The notes under the pieces were generated by a model that saw only the letters and a list, made by a program, of their open reading frames with translations, was not told where the DNA came from and ran no database searches. A DNA stretch of 64,000 nt, taken from the NCBI RefSeq assembly GCF_000515255.1, contig NZ_KI911559.1:2305660-2369659 (forward strand), in the 5' to 3' direction. Source of the DNA: Rhodovibrio salinarum DSM 9154 (GTDB lineage Bacteria; Pseudomonadota; Alphaproteobacteria; Kiloniellales; Rhodovibrionaceae). Both the position numbers and the translations under genes were made by a program. Shown here piece after piece: positions 25,902-34,530 of the stretch (positions are counted from its first letter, which is position 1; the number at the start of each line of letters is the position of its first letter).

Positions 25902-26197
25902 ACCGTTTCCATGTCCAGCGTGGTGCGGAAGACCGTTTCGAGGAGGTTTGGGCCAACCGCGAATCACACCTATCGGAGGTGCCGGGCTTTGTCGCCTTCA
26001 AGTTGCTGCGTGGGCCGGAGATGGAGACTTATACCCTGTTCGTTTCCCACACCACTTGGGAGTCCCGGGACGCGTTCGAAGCCTGGACCCGCTCCGATGC
26101 CTTCCGGAAGGCGCACGCCTCGGCGGGGGCGAACAAGGATATCTATCTGGGCCCGCCGCAGTTTGAGGGCTTCGAGGTAGTGCAGTCCGAGCCCTGA
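25886..26197 (+). CDS. IsdG-type heme-degrading monooxygenase (antibiotic biosynthesis monooxygenase fold)
   Basis: A 103-residue ferredoxin-like-fold protein. The three residues used by IsdG/IsdI for heme degradation are present at almost the same numbers: Asn6, Trp67 and His77 (IsdG uses Asn7, Trp67, His77). It would release iron from imported heme in the cytoplasm. The gene is last in the hmu operon and overlaps hmuV by 16 bases, which fits that role; rhizobial HmuD/HmuQ are comparable cases. A second ATG at 25898 would remove Asn6, so the first ATG is preferred. Confidence 0.8.
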   Translation: MFFAMNRFHVQRGAEDRFEEVWANRESHLSEVPGFVAFKLLRGPEMETYTLFVSHTTWESRDAFEAWTRSDAFRKAHASAGANKDIYLGPPQFEGFEVVQSEP

Positions 26198-26217
26198 TGC
26201 CTATCGCCCTGTGAGAC

Positions 26218-26258
26218 CGACAGGCCGGTGTGTCGGCGTGCCGACCTCCGGCCTGTCG
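26218..26258 (+). terminator. Long hairpin after the heme operon
   Basis: Inverted repeat CGACAGGCCGG / CCGGCCTGTCG with an inner stem GTCGG / CCGAC, beginning 21 bases after the heme monooxygenase stop. There is no T-run; a Rho-independent or stabilising structure is likely. Confidence 0.6.
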
Positions 26259-26548
26259 AGAGGGTGGGGATACTCAAAGAGTGTAATTTCAGTGTCTAGG
26301 CGGTGCGTGCGAGATGTGTGCAGGCATAACAAAGAAGAGGTCATACGGGCTCTGCACACCTGTGCGACGCTCAACTATTGGTGATACGTGTGTTTGAGCG
26401 GGCTGTTAACGCAGTCCGGAGTGCCATTTACGGTTTTTTATAGCTTCCAGAAATAGCTTGCAGCCGGACTCAAGTTGGCCTGTGCAAGCTGCTTCGGTGA
26501 GGTGCTCTGCCAGGGCCGGCTGTTACCAGCTCTAACGCGGAAGGTTCC
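26259..26548 (+). other. Intergenic region before the chemoreceptor gene
   Basis: Together with the preceding hairpin this makes a gap of about 350 bases without a gene. I see no RNA gene, repeat or open frame with support. A T-rich stretch near 26430 (GGTTTTTTATAG) and a CGCGGAAGG ribosome binding site just before 26549 are the only notable elements. Confidence 0.4.
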
Positions 26549-28615
26549 ATGATCCGGTTTCGTTCGATCGGCTTGCGTCTGGCCCTGGCAAGTGCGGCCC
26601 TGGTTGCTGTGCTCTTGGGCGCCGGCATTGCGGTGGTTTCCACGTCTGTCACGGGCGCCGTGAGTGACCTGGCGACGACCCGGTTGGAGCAGACCGGAAA
26701 GGCCCAGGCTCAGCGCGTACGCGGGCAGCTCGCCGGTGTGATGCAGACCGCCAAAACGATCAGCAGTACTGCAGAGGGGCTGATCGACGCCGGCTATAGA
26801 GAGCGCGCGGGCGTCACTCGCCTGCTTGAGCGGACGATGACCGAGGACCCTCGGCTCTCGGGCGCCTGGATCGCCTTCGAACCGAACGCTTTCGACGGGC
26901 GGGACGCCGAGCTGGCGGGCCAAAGCGGCGTTGACACCCAGACCGAGAATGGGCGCTTCACACCCTACTACTACAACTATGGCAACGGCGTTCAGGAAAC
27001 GCATTCTAAGGACATGAGCGGTGCCTGGTACCAGGCCGCATTCCAAAATGGTCAGCCGTACATGACCGACCCGACGATCTATACGATCGAAGGCACCGAC
27101 ATCCTGCTCACCTCCGCCGCCGTACCTCTGAAGGTCAATGGCAAGACCCTTGGCGTTGCCGGCGCCGACATCGATCTCTCCAGCCTGTCAGATCAATTCG
27201 CCCAGATTCGTCCTTACGGAGAGGGGCACGTCCGGCTGGTCTCTCATGGTGGCCTTTGGACCGCGACAGGGACCCCAGAACATCTTGGTAAGTCGGTTGG
27301 CGAAACGACACCAGCGCTAGCCTCCGCCATCGATCGTGCGCTAAGCGAGGGCAGCACGCAGTTGATGCGCGATGCTGCGGGTCTGCTGCATGTGGTCGTG
27401 CCGACCGAGGTTCAGGATTTCAAGCGCAACTGGGCCGTCGTCGTCTCGGTGCCGGAAGCGGTGATCCTGAGCAAGGCGCGCGAGCTGTCGAACAAGCTGA
27501 TCATCGGTGGCCTGCTGTTGGTCGCCTTGCTGGTCACGGCGCTGCTGATCCTCACCCATCGCATGATCCGGCGGCCACTGTCGCGCAGCATTGACACGAT
27601 CCAGCGGCTTCAGGAAGGCGACCTGGATACGGAAGAGGCCGACACCGCCCGCCGCGACGAAATTGGCGACATCAACCGCGCGTTGGACGACTTCAAGGCC
27701 AACATGCAGCGGGTTCGAAGCCTGGAAGCCGAGCGTGCCGAGGCCGAACAACGCAACGCCGCCGAACGGCAGGCACAGCGCGAGCAGCTGGCAAGCGACT
27801 TCGAGAATGTCGTGGGGAGTGCGATCGGATCCCTGCGCGAACAGGCGACGGCGCTCAACAGCACCTCGGAGACGCTCTCCGCGACGGCCGCGGACTCGCT
27901 GCATCAGGCGGATGTGGTTGCCAGTCGCACGAACAGCGCGTCCGGTAACGTTCAGACTGTGGCCGCCGCGACGGAAGAGCTGTCGGCGGCGATCCAGGAA
28001 ATCGCCAGCCAAGCGGGTCGCGCAGCGGAAACCGCCAAGACAGCGACCACTGAGGCAGAGCGTTCGAACCAATCCGTCAACGCACTGGCCGAGAAGGTCG
28101 ACCGGATCGGCAGCGTTGTCGTGATGATCCAGGATATTGCCGAACAGACCAACCTCCTCGCGCTCAACGCCACCATCGAAGCCGCGCGTGCCGGCGAGGC
28201 GGGTAAGGGCTTCGCGGTGGTGGCCAACGAGGTCAAGAGCCTGGCCGAACAGACGGCCAATGCGACCAAGGAGATCACGCAACAGATCGAAGAGGTGCGT
28301 AGCGAAACCACGGGGACCGTGGAGGCGATCCGCAGCATCGTGACGACGATCACCGATCTTGAGCAGAACGCAACTGCGATCTCTGCGGCGGTCGAGGAGC
28401 AGAGCACGGCAACGACCGACATCTCGGAAAACGTCTCGCGCGCGGCCGAGAGCACGACGGGGGCTGCCGAGACGGTGGCCGAAATGCGCGTCGCTTCGGA
28501 ACGCACCGGAGACACGGCACGCGAGGTGAGTGGCGTTGCCGAAGCGGTCGACACCGGGATGAGCAACATCGAGTCCGCGTCCGCACGCTTCCTGCAGGGC
28601 TTGCGCGCCAGCTAA
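26549..28615 (+). CDS. Methyl-accepting chemotaxis protein with periplasmic Cache-type sensor
   Basis: A 688-residue chemoreceptor. TM1 is at about residues 8-32. A periplasmic domain of about 280 residues follows, containing [13 protein letters not shown] and a [24 protein letters not shown] pattern typical of dCache ligand-binding domains. TM2 is at about 312-335, then HAMP ([20 protein letters not shown]) and a long signalling coiled coil. The highly conserved hairpin tip reads [20 protein letters not shown]. It should relay ligand binding to CheA/CheW. There are no other chemotaxis genes nearby, so it stands alone; the ligand is unknown. Confidence 0.9.
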   Translation: MIRFRSIGLRLALASAALVAVLLGAGIAVVSTSVTGAVSDLATTRLEQTGKAQAQRVRGQLAGVMQTAKTISSTAEGLIDAGYRERAGVTRLLERTMTEDPRLSGAWIAFEPNAFDGRDAELAGQSGVDTQTENGRFTPYYYNYGNGVQETHSKDMSGAWYQAAFQNGQPYMTDPTIYTIEGTDILLTSAAVPLKVNGKTLGVAGADIDLSSLSDQFAQIRPYGEGHVRLVSHGGLWTATGTPEHLGKSVGETTPALASAIDRALSEGSTQLMRDAAGLLHVVVPTEVQDFKRNWAVVVSVPEAVILSKARELSNKLIIGGLLLVALLVTALLILTHRMIRRPLSRSIDTIQRLQEGDLDTEEADTARRDEIGDINRALDDFKANMQRVRSLEAERAEAEQRNAAERQAQREQLASDFENVVGSAIGSLREQATALNSTSETLSATAADSLHQADVVASRTNSASGNVQTVAAATEELSAAIQEIASQAGRAAETAKTATTEAERSNQSVNALAEKVDRIGSVVVMIQDIAEQTNLLALNATIEAARAGEAGKGFAVVANEVKSLAEQTANATKEITQQIEEVRSETTGTVEAIRSIVTTITDLEQNATAISAAVEEQSTATTDISENVSRAAESTTGAAETVAEMRVASERTGDTAREVSGVAEAVDTGMSNIESASARFLQGLRAS

Positions 28616-28724
28616 CGCGAAGCGGTGTCGCGCAGACCGGGGCAACGTTGTGTTCTGGCATCGCAAGTGCCGGGATCTGCAGGTTCGTTGCGTCGCCTCT
28701 GCGGCCCTGGCCGAACAAATAAAG

Positions 28725-28754
28725 GCCGCCCGGCCCGCTAAGGGGCCGGGCGGC
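28725..28754 (-). terminator. Rho-independent terminator of the ftr operon
   Basis: A perfect 12-bp GC stem GCCGCCCGGCCC / GGGCCGGGCGGC with a six-base loop, followed on the minus strand by CTTTATTTG. It lies 54 bases beyond the last gene of the minus-strand iron operon and may also stop transcripts from the chemoreceptor. Confidence 0.8.
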
Positions 28755-28807
28755 ACAATGGAATCGGTGAAACTTAACTCAGGCGATTGGCTGCCTCGAA
28801 GGCCGGC

Positions 28808-29359
28808 TTAGTAGGAGCCTTTCTTGCCGCTCCCGGCGTAGGCGAACTCCCATTCCACATCGAATGGCTTCCACCACTCGGCGACACCGGTTTCCTCGTC
28901 GGTGTGGCGGTAGAACCCCTGATAGGGGGGCGGCATGATGTGGTAGCTGAGTGTGTATTTCCCGGGTCCGTCGAGCTTGATGTTGGCGCCGTAGTGGGGA
29001 CCATCGTTGGCGACCATCGGCATGAAGGAACCGCTCGTGCTCCACGAAGAGTCCTGCTTTTCGATGCGATAGGTGATGCCGAGATAGGCGACCCAGTCGC
29101 CCGGCCCGAAGCCGTTCTCACTGTCCTTCATGGCGTGGATGTCGGCTTCGAGGTGGACGTCCGCCTCGTGCTCCAAGCCGGGCAGGGACGGTTCCATGAC
29201 GACGGGCTGCAGATAGACAGCCGCGATTTCCATGCCGTTCTTCTGAACCGCATCCCCGATCGGCGTTTCGGCAGCTTGGGCCGGCAAGGCAAACATCGGT
29301 GCCGTCATGGCGATCGCCGCCACGCCCGCGGCCATGAGGCCGACGCGCTTCATACTCAT
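28808..29359 (-). CDS. ftrA: Periplasmic iron-binding protein, P19/Tpd family (FtrA-like)
   Basis: A 183-residue exported protein with signal peptide ending in LPAQA and AGGAGAGAGAAC before the ATG. It belongs to the Tp34/P19 family. Conserved features are the methionine/histidine sites in VVMEP, GLEHEADVHLEADIHA (several His and Glu) and SYHIMPPPYQGFYRHTDEETG. P19 proteins bind copper and iron in the periplasm and feed an FTR1-type permease. It is the last gene of a four-gene operon with cupredoxin, FTR1 permease and polyferredoxin, the FtrABCD set known from Brucella and Bordetella, but in the order B-C-D-A. Confidence 0.85.
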   Translation of the reverse strand: MSMKRVGLMAAGVAAIAMTAPMFALPAQAAETPIGDAVQKNGMEIAAVYLQPVVMEPSLPGLEHEADVHLEADIHAMKDSENGFGPGDWVAYLGITYRIEKQDSSWSTSGSFMPMVANDGPHYGANIKLDGPGKYTLSYHIMPPPYQGFYRHTDEETGVAEWWKPFDVEWEFAYAGSGKKGSY

Positions 29360-29441
29360 GTTCTCTCTCCTTTGCTTCTGAGTTTCGGGTGATCAACGAA
29401 CGCGCACTGCGCCCGCCACCTTCTCACCAAGGCCATCTCCG

Positions 29442-30827
29442 TCATCCGACGATGGCAGGCCACCAGGCCGAGGCGACGGCGAGTCCGCCAATAAGCCCCG
29501 GCAACGTGGCCACGGCAGCCCGTGCACCGGGGAGTCCCAGGTTTTTCAAAATCTGCCAGCCGAGCCATCCGCCCCAGATGACGGCGGCACCGAGCGCAAC
29601 CACCTTGACGGAGGCAGCGGCGGCTTGCGGCACCAGACCGAACAGATCGATCCCCAGTCCAAGCAGCAGTGAAATCATGGCCGGCGGTGCCACTTGGTAG
29701 CTGAGTGCGACGAACCGCTCCCCGAACCGGCCATGCGCGCCCAGCCGGCCCGCGAGCCAGGCCCCCGTGGCCTGCAGGGCGGCCAAGACGACCGTCAGCG
29801 CGAGCATCACGCCGATCATCCAACCGGAAATCAGGAAGAAATCGATCCAGGTGAACACCTCGCGCGCGTCGGGGTGGACAGACATCAGCCACGCCGGGCC
29901 GGGATTGCCCAGCCACAGATAGCCGTGCTCGATCACCCAGTTCACGGTAGCCTGGCGCAGGTTTTGGTAGAGCGGCAGCACCAGCCACAGGAAACCGCCA
30001 AGTGCGATGCCGGTTCCGAGAAACAGGAACCATACCTCGAAGCTGGAAGGGTGGTGGTTGCGGATGTCGGCAATCTCGGCCCCGGGGTTGCGGAACTGCA
30101 ACGCGAGACCGCCCTTCTTATCGGGATTGACGCAGCGCGCGCACATCACGCAGTGGCGGCTCTCGGTCTTGCGCCGCAAGTCGATCATGGTCGGGCAGAG
30201 CCCGCGCGTATCATACGCGTCACCGCCTGCCTTCGGCCGTTTCGGGGCCAGGTCGACCATGCTAAGGCGGGAAAAGACGCCGAGCAGCAAGCCGATGGGG
30301 CAGGCGTGCCGGCACCAGGCCCGCTTTTTCTGCCCCTGCCCATAGAAGTAGCCAATGACCAGGGCCGCGAGGAATGTCAGCCCGAAAACCTCGAGAATGG
30401 CACTGGCGTAGTCGCGCACCCCAAGTGTCTGTCCCAGGGTGGTGACCAGCAGGAAGCTGACGATCGGCGTGCCGCCCCAGCGCAACCAGCCTGGCACCGG
30501 GCGCTTGCGGCCGATGCGGTTCATCCATTCCGACGCCGCGCCCATCGGACAAAGCAAGCCGCACCAGCTGCGTCCTGTCAGCAGCACCGAGATGAACACC
30601 AGCGGGAACCATAGGGTCCAGATCAGGAACCGCGCGAGGTCGCCCAGTTGCTGCGCGATTTCGCTGCCCGGCAGCAACGCCGGCCCCACGATGAGGACGA
30701 AGAAGCCCACGAACATGCAAAGATGCACGATCGGAAGGTAGGGGCGTAGGGCGACGGCCACCGCCTCGATCCGCGGGGGCAAGCGGCGGGTGGATCGCGC
30801 CCCGAGTATCGCGTTTTGACAGGTCAT
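29442..30827 (-). CDS. ftrD: Membrane polyferredoxin of ferrous iron uptake (FtrD-like)
   Basis: A 461-residue inner-membrane protein of the NapH/RdxA type. Cysteine motifs include SWCGLLCPMGA at about residues 95-105, WCRHACPIG near 190-198 and CVMCARC near 253-259. Two 4Fe-4S clusters could therefore be carried by the membrane domain and loop. About eight hydrophobic segments are visible. FtrD is thought to take electrons so that the cupredoxin and P19 can oxidise Fe(II) during import. The ATG at 30827 overlaps the ftrC stop by 4 bases; a longer frame inside ftrC is rejected. Confidence 0.85.
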   Translation of the reverse strand: MTCQNAILGARSTRRLPPRIEAVAVALRPYLPIVHLCMFVGFFVLIVGPALLPGSEIAQQLGDLARFLIWTLWFPLVFISVLLTGRSWCGLLCPMGAASEWMNRIGRKRPVPGWLRWGGTPIVSFLLVTTLGQTLGVRDYASAILEVFGLTFLAALVIGYFYGQGQKKRAWCRHACPIGLLLGVFSRLSMVDLAPKRPKAGGDAYDTRGLCPTMIDLRRKTESRHCVMCARCVNPDKKGGLALQFRNPGAEIADIRNHHPSSFEVWFLFLGTGIALGGFLWLVLPLYQNLRQATVNWVIEHGYLWLGNPGPAWLMSVHPDAREVFTWIDFFLISGWMIGVMLALTVVLAALQATGAWLAGRLGAHGRFGERFVALSYQVAPPAMISLLLGLGIDLFGLVPQAAAASVKVVALGAAVIWGGWLGWQILKNLGLPGARAAVATLPGLIGGLAVASAWWPAIVG

Positions 30828-31663
30828 GAGTTGGTCGCGGACGCTTCCGCCCCTTGGGCTTTGGTTTGCCCGTTCACAAGACGCATCAATGCCAGGATGA
30901 TGAGCAGCGTGGCGCCGTAGAACAGCAGCTGGATGCCCATCGGCCGATCTGTGTACCCGATGAGGATGTGCAGCAGCATGCCAAGCCAGCTGTCCTGCGC
31001 GAGAACGCCGGAGGTGTCCCAGATCTGCAGCCCAAGGGACGGCAGCAGGCCGGCTTGGTTGAGAAAACCAGCCGCCGTTGCCGCCAGACCGCACGCCAGC
31101 AGCAGGACCATCCAGGACACGGCCGAGAAGAAATACCGGATCGGAATCGCAAGCAGGCCGCGGTAGAGCAGCCACCCAACGAGGACGCCCGCCACCAGTC
31201 CCAGGGCACCGCCCAGCATCATCTGGGACCAGGCCCCGCCGGATGCGGCCAGGCTGTAGAGGAACAACACTGTTTCGGAGCCTTCCCGCAGCACCGCCAG
31301 GGCTGTGACCAGCCCGAGTGCCGCCAAGGGGCGGGCGCCGATCTTGACGTCATGGCCGACCCGGCGCATCTCGTCGGCCATCTGCCGGCCGTGCGCGGCC
31401 ATCCAGGCGTTGTGCCAGGCCAGCATCGCTACGGCGAGTAACAATACGCCTGCGTTGAAAAGCTCTTGACCCCGGCCTTGCAGCAGGTTGGCGAGCCCGT
31501 TCGCGAATGCGGCGACGACCATCGCGCCGAGGATGCCGATGGCGATCCCGCCACCGACCCAGCGGCCCCGGCCGACGACGCCGCGCGTGGCGCCAAGGAC
31601 GATCGCCACGATCAGGGCCGCTTCCAGGACTTCACGGAAAACGATAACGGCGGAACCAGCCAT
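30824..31663 (-). CDS. ftrC: FTR1-family iron permease (FtrC-like)
   Basis: A 279-residue permease with seven hydrophobic helices. The two iron-binding REXXE motifs of the FTR1/EfeU family are present: FREVLEAAL at residues 9-17 and LREGSETVLF at about 124-133. It carries ferric iron through the inner membrane after oxidation by partner proteins. It follows the cupredoxin gene by 18 bases and overlaps ftrD by 4, so the operon is tightly coupled. Confidence 0.9.
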   Translation of the reverse strand: MAGSAVIVFREVLEAALIVAIVLGATRGVVGRGRWVGGGIAIGILGAMVVAAFANGLANLLQGRGQELFNAGVLLLAVAMLAWHNAWMAAHGRQMADEMRRVGHDVKIGARPLAALGLVTALAVLREGSETVLFLYSLAASGGAWSQMMLGGALGLVAGVLVGWLLYRGLLAIPIRYFFSAVSWMVLLLACGLAATAAGFLNQAGLLPSLGLQIWDTSGVLAQDSWLGMLLHILIGYTDRPMGIQLLFYGATLLIILALMRLVNGQTKAQGAEASATNS

Positions 31664-31681
31664 TGTGGCTACCCCTTCCCC

Positions 31682-32032
31682 TTACTTCGCGATCAGCGTG
31701 CCCTGCGCGGTGTCCTGGTGAAATTCGCCGAAAAAGCCGTATTCGCCCTCTGGGAGCGGACCGACCCAGACGGTGCCCTTCGAATTGCCCGACAGGATCT
31801 TTTCCCGCCGAAGATCGTGACTCTCGAATTCTTCGGGGGTGGGATCCTGGTTATCGATGATGAGCCTGACCCGGATTTTCGCGGGCACCTCGAGCGTAGC
31901 GGGGACGAACTTGTGGTTCTTGATGACGATCGTACGGGTTAAATTGTCATCGGCTGCGGCCGGATGGCTGGAGAGCGATGCAGCTGCGAGCGTGACTGCG
32001 ATGAGAGCGCCGAGTGCGGCACGAAATTTCAT
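31682..32032 (-). CDS. ftrB: Periplasmic cupredoxin-domain protein (FtrB-like)
   Basis: A 116-residue protein with a signal peptide ending in HPAAA and one cupredoxin domain. It shows the strand order of the EfeO-N/FtrB type: IVIKNHKFVPATLEVPA, then LIIDNQDPTPEEFESHDL, and a GEYGFFGEFHQDTAQGTLI tail. The classical Cys ligand of type-1 copper is absent, with His/Glu-rich positions instead, as in FtrB and EfeO cupredoxins. The ATG at 32032 has AGGAGA at good spacing and is chosen over an upstream ATG at 32074. It is first in the operon, downstream of a Fur-like box. Confidence 0.8.
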   Translation of the reverse strand: MKFRAALGALIAVTLAAASLSSHPAAADDNLTRTIVIKNHKFVPATLEVPAKIRVRLIIDNQDPTPEEFESHDLRREKILSGNSKGTVWVGPLPEGEYGFFGEFHQDTAQGTLIAK

Positions 32033-32398
32033 AACGATGTCTCCTGGGCCTTTGAGGCCCGTCTTCTTGCGCACAAACCTGTAAAGTCGCTACTGCAGTT
32101 CATTCGCAATAACAAGAGGGATCACGCCGGCTGTTTCGGGATAGCTTGGCAGGCGGTTATCCAAATAGGCGATGTGAAATTGCAGTTTTCTGGGGCGTCA
32201 AGAGCACGACGGACCGTCATATCGGCGCATAAAGCTGTACACTGCCGGCCTTAACTGCGCAGCTATGTCGCAGGTGTCGCAGATCGCGTGTTCGAGCCGC
32301 GCGCGGCTTACCTCAGGCTCCGATCCGCCGTATGTGGACAAGATCATCACCTGTATGCATGGCTCGCGCGCGGTGGCGTAAATCAGCGCGAGTCAAAA
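32033..32398 (-). other. Control region of the ftr operon
   Basis: No gene seen in this stretch. It contains the Fur-like box at 32094-32112 (separate entry), 61 bases upstream of the ftrB start, and farther upstream nothing I can name. The cbtBA terminator lies at its distal end. Confidence 0.4.
32094..32112 (-). promoter_or_regulatory. Putative iron-responsive operator (Fur/Irr-like) for ftrBCDA
   Basis: On the minus strand the site reads TTATTGCGAATGAACTGCA, matching the hemP box at 15 of 19 positions and placed at a near-identical distance from the start codon (61 versus 61 bases). This is the best regulatory link between the two iron loci. Confidence 0.6.
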
Positions 32399-32431
32399 CG
32401 GGGCGGCGCTGCTCCTGTCAGCGCCGCCCCG
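32395..32431 (-). terminator. Rho-independent terminator of cbtBA
   Basis: A perfect 13-bp stem CGGGGCGGCGCTG / CAGCGCCGCCCCG with a seven-base loop, followed on the minus strand by TTTTGA, 31 bases after the cbtA stop. Confidence 0.8.
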
Positions 32432-32462
32432 CTATATGCTGCAGACTTCGTCTGATTTGGCT

Positions 32463-33206
32463 TTAAGAAATCCGGCGGTAGAAGGCCGCGGACAGGGTCC
32501 CGATCAGCACCCAGAAGATCGCACTCACGATAATCGAGGTGGCGGCGAAATGACCGGCGAGTTCGGGGGGGACGGCTCCGCCGATGCTTTCGGGCTGCGG
32601 TGCGCCGACCAAATGCGGGATGACCGCGACGGCGACGCCAAGCGCCTTAAGCAGGTAATTCGGCGCGAACACCAGCAGACCGAGTCCGGCCCCGGCGCCG
32701 GCCACCGCGAAACACCACCAGAGCTGCCGCGCCTGAAGGTCGGCCGCCATCGAGCCCGGCGCCTCCGGCGGCAACCCGAGTGCCGGCGCCAGGGTGAACA
32801 CGGCAAAGCCGGCAGCGCCCCAAAGCAGGCCGACCGTCGGGGTCACCGTGCCGCCATGCAGCGCCATTCCCGCGACCACCAGCAGGGCAAAGCCAACCCC
32901 CGCGATCAGGTTCGCGAGCGTTGAATAGAACGTGCGTTCCAGACCGTCGTCCGGCGCCCAGGGTTCGCCTGCGCCAGCAGTGTCCGCATGTGCTTCGGCC
33001 CCGCTGTGGACGAACTTCAGCAGGCCGCCGGACATGTGGGCGTGTTGGGCATGTGGGGTAATCAGGCCAGCGTCATGATGGCCGCCGCCTTCGAACTCCT
33101 CTGCGTGCAGGATGATCGGCGTCGTGGTGAAGCTGTGAACGACCGAGATCGCGGCGCCCGCAAGCAGACCGGCGGCAATCGCCGCCAGGAAAATCCGTCT
33201 GAACAT
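32463..33206 (-). CDS. cbtA: CbtA-family cobalt transporter
   Basis: A 247-residue membrane protein with about five transmembrane helices: N-terminal helix at residues 5-25, and a histidine-rich stretch at about 40-75 (GGGHHDAG, HAQHAHMSGG) that may bind metal. The core WGAAGFAVFTLAPALGLPPE and DLQARQLWW segments are typical of CbtA. CbtAB are predicted cobalt transporters controlled by B12 riboswitches, and a cobalamin riboswitch lies upstream of cbtB here. The gene follows cbtB by 9 bases. Confidence 0.9.
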   Translation of the reverse strand: MFRRIFLAAIAAGLLAGAAISVVHSFTTTPIILHAEEFEGGGHHDAGLITPHAQHAHMSGGLLKFVHSGAEAHADTAGAGEPWAPDDGLERTFYSTLANLIAGVGFALLVVAGMALHGGTVTPTVGLLWGAAGFAVFTLAPALGLPPEAPGSMAADLQARQLWWCFAVAGAGAGLGLLVFAPNYLLKALGVAVAVIPHLVGAPQPESIGGAVPPELAGHFAATSIIVSAIFWVLIGTLSAAFYRRIS

Positions 33207-33215
33207 GAGGCCCCC

Positions 33216-33419
33216 TTAGTGGCAGGGGAAGGCGAACGCGTGGCGCGAGTCATGCGCCGCGTTGTGGATCGTGGTCGGACTCGCAAACCCGACGCCCGCG
33301 ATCAGCACGACACCGAATAGAATGGCCGCAAAAGCTGCGGCTAGGATCTGTGTCCGCTCGTGCGTGCCCGCGTGACCCGAAAGGCCCGGTGCAGACTGTT
33401 GATTGGATTGGTAGCTCAT
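33216..33419 (-). CDS. cbtB: CbtB-family small cobalt transporter subunit
   Basis: A 67-residue protein with a single transmembrane helix at about residues 27-47 and a C-terminal histidine group (IHNAAHDSRHAFAFPCH) that fits metal binding. This size and layout are those of CbtB. The ATG at 33419 is used; an upstream start at 33614 would run back through the riboswitch. It is the first gene downstream of the cobalamin riboswitch. Confidence 0.85.
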   Translation of the reverse strand: MSYQSNQQSAPGLSGHAGTHERTQILAAAFAAILFGVVLIAGVGFASPTTIHNAAHDSRHAFAFPCH

Positions 33420-33494
33420 TTCATTCCCCGTCTTGACGCACCGCCCGTGCGTGCTGGATGGCAGGTGCCGGAGCGCATGTGGCATGTCTCCAGC

Positions 33495-33685
33495 CGTTAC
33501 AGGCTCGCGGCAGGTTTCCTGGCTGGCGGGTCGTAACCGTACCCCCGCCTTCCCAGGCTCGGCGCATGGTTGCGCAGGGCCCAGTGGCGTGCTGGAGGTC
33601 GGCTCGCCGCTCACAGTTGCGGGGGCAGCGCCGGACTTGCACCGGCTTCCCTCATCGTCCCCAACGGGAACCGTCGAGCGGGAAT
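33495..33685 (-). ncRNA. Cobalamin riboswitch upstream of cbtBA
   Basis: On the minus strand the B12-box pattern is clear: AAGCCGGTGCAAGTCCGGC, then GCTGCCCCCGCAACTGTGAG within 33605-33653, and further along CCAGGAAACCTGCC at 33510-33523. These are conserved core elements of the adenosylcobalamin riboswitch. It lies just upstream of cbtB, so vitamin B12 should repress cobalt uptake. Boundaries are approximate. Confidence 0.92.
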
Positions 33686-33833
33686 CAGCTTAGAGCGGGG
33701 CGCAAAGGTGCGCAAGGACGACAACGGAGACTGGCGGAGAGAGACTGGCTGTTGGAGACGCGCAGGCACGGAAAATCGTTCAAAGTGAACCTGTTAGGCG
33801 ACATCAGTTAGAATCGCGGTTGTCAAACCGGGC

Positions 33834-34307
33834 CTAATCGGCATTGCGCCAGATAGTCCGCATGACTTCGAACAGAAACGCGGTCGACAGTCCGAACAGC
33901 AGCATGCCCGCGGCGGCTTCGAAGCTTCCCAGCAGCCGCCAGTGGGGCGACGCGGTCACGTCGCCGTAGCCCACGGTCGTGAAGCTGGCTGTGGAGAAGT
34001 ACAGTGCCGGCTCCATCGTATCGAATTCGCCAACCCACAGGAACGCGAGCGCCCAGATCCAGATTTGCAGGATGTGGGACAGAAACGCGGCCACCCCGGC
34101 TTGCACCAAGATGGAAAAACGTCTTGGCCCTTTTGGCCGCACGGTATGGCGTGTGACCCAGCGTTTGAGGCGGACGGCCACGGTGTCGAGGACGATTGCG
34201 TGAAGACCGACGCACAGCGCGAGAAGCCCGGCGCCTAAAGTCATCTGGACAAGCACGTTCAGAGGCCAAATGCGAGAGGAACGCAGTGTTGCGGGGCGTC
34301 TAATCAT
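33834..34307 (-). CDS. Small two-TM potassium channel-like protein
   Basis: A 157-residue membrane protein. Helices are predicted at about 13-42 and 68-90. A pore region holds the selectivity filter TTVGYGD at about 110-116 and is followed by a last helix at about 125-150. This is the KcsA/MthK-like ion channel 2 family. There is no cytoplasmic RCK domain, so gating cannot be inferred. The adjacent gene on the left is the cbt locus, on the right a divergent LysR gene; no functional link is evident. Another potassium gene (trkH) lies far to the right. Confidence 0.75.
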   Translation of the reverse strand: MIRRPATLRSSRIWPLNVLVQMTLGAGLLALCVGLHAIVLDTVAVRLKRWVTRHTVRPKGPRRFSILVQAGVAAFLSHILQIWIWALAFLWVGEFDTMEPALYFSTASFTTVGYGDVTASPHWRLLGSFEAAAGMLLFGLSTAFLFEVMRTIWRNAD

Positions 34308-34530
34308 AGCGCATCAGAGATCAGACAAACACATCGTAGCGAGTTTTGTGACCTCGCTGGCTAGACGCGCGCGCCGGATCGCCCTGATACATGTATGTAC
34401 AATGGCTAGCGTGGTGCGTGCGCTGGTGCGTCCAAGCGCGTGACCTGGAGCCGGATTGCGCGTCAGCTGGGTGAGGCCTGCTGGGGCACGTCCCCTTGGG
34501 AACGCCGAGGTTGTATACGGGAGAACGGAG

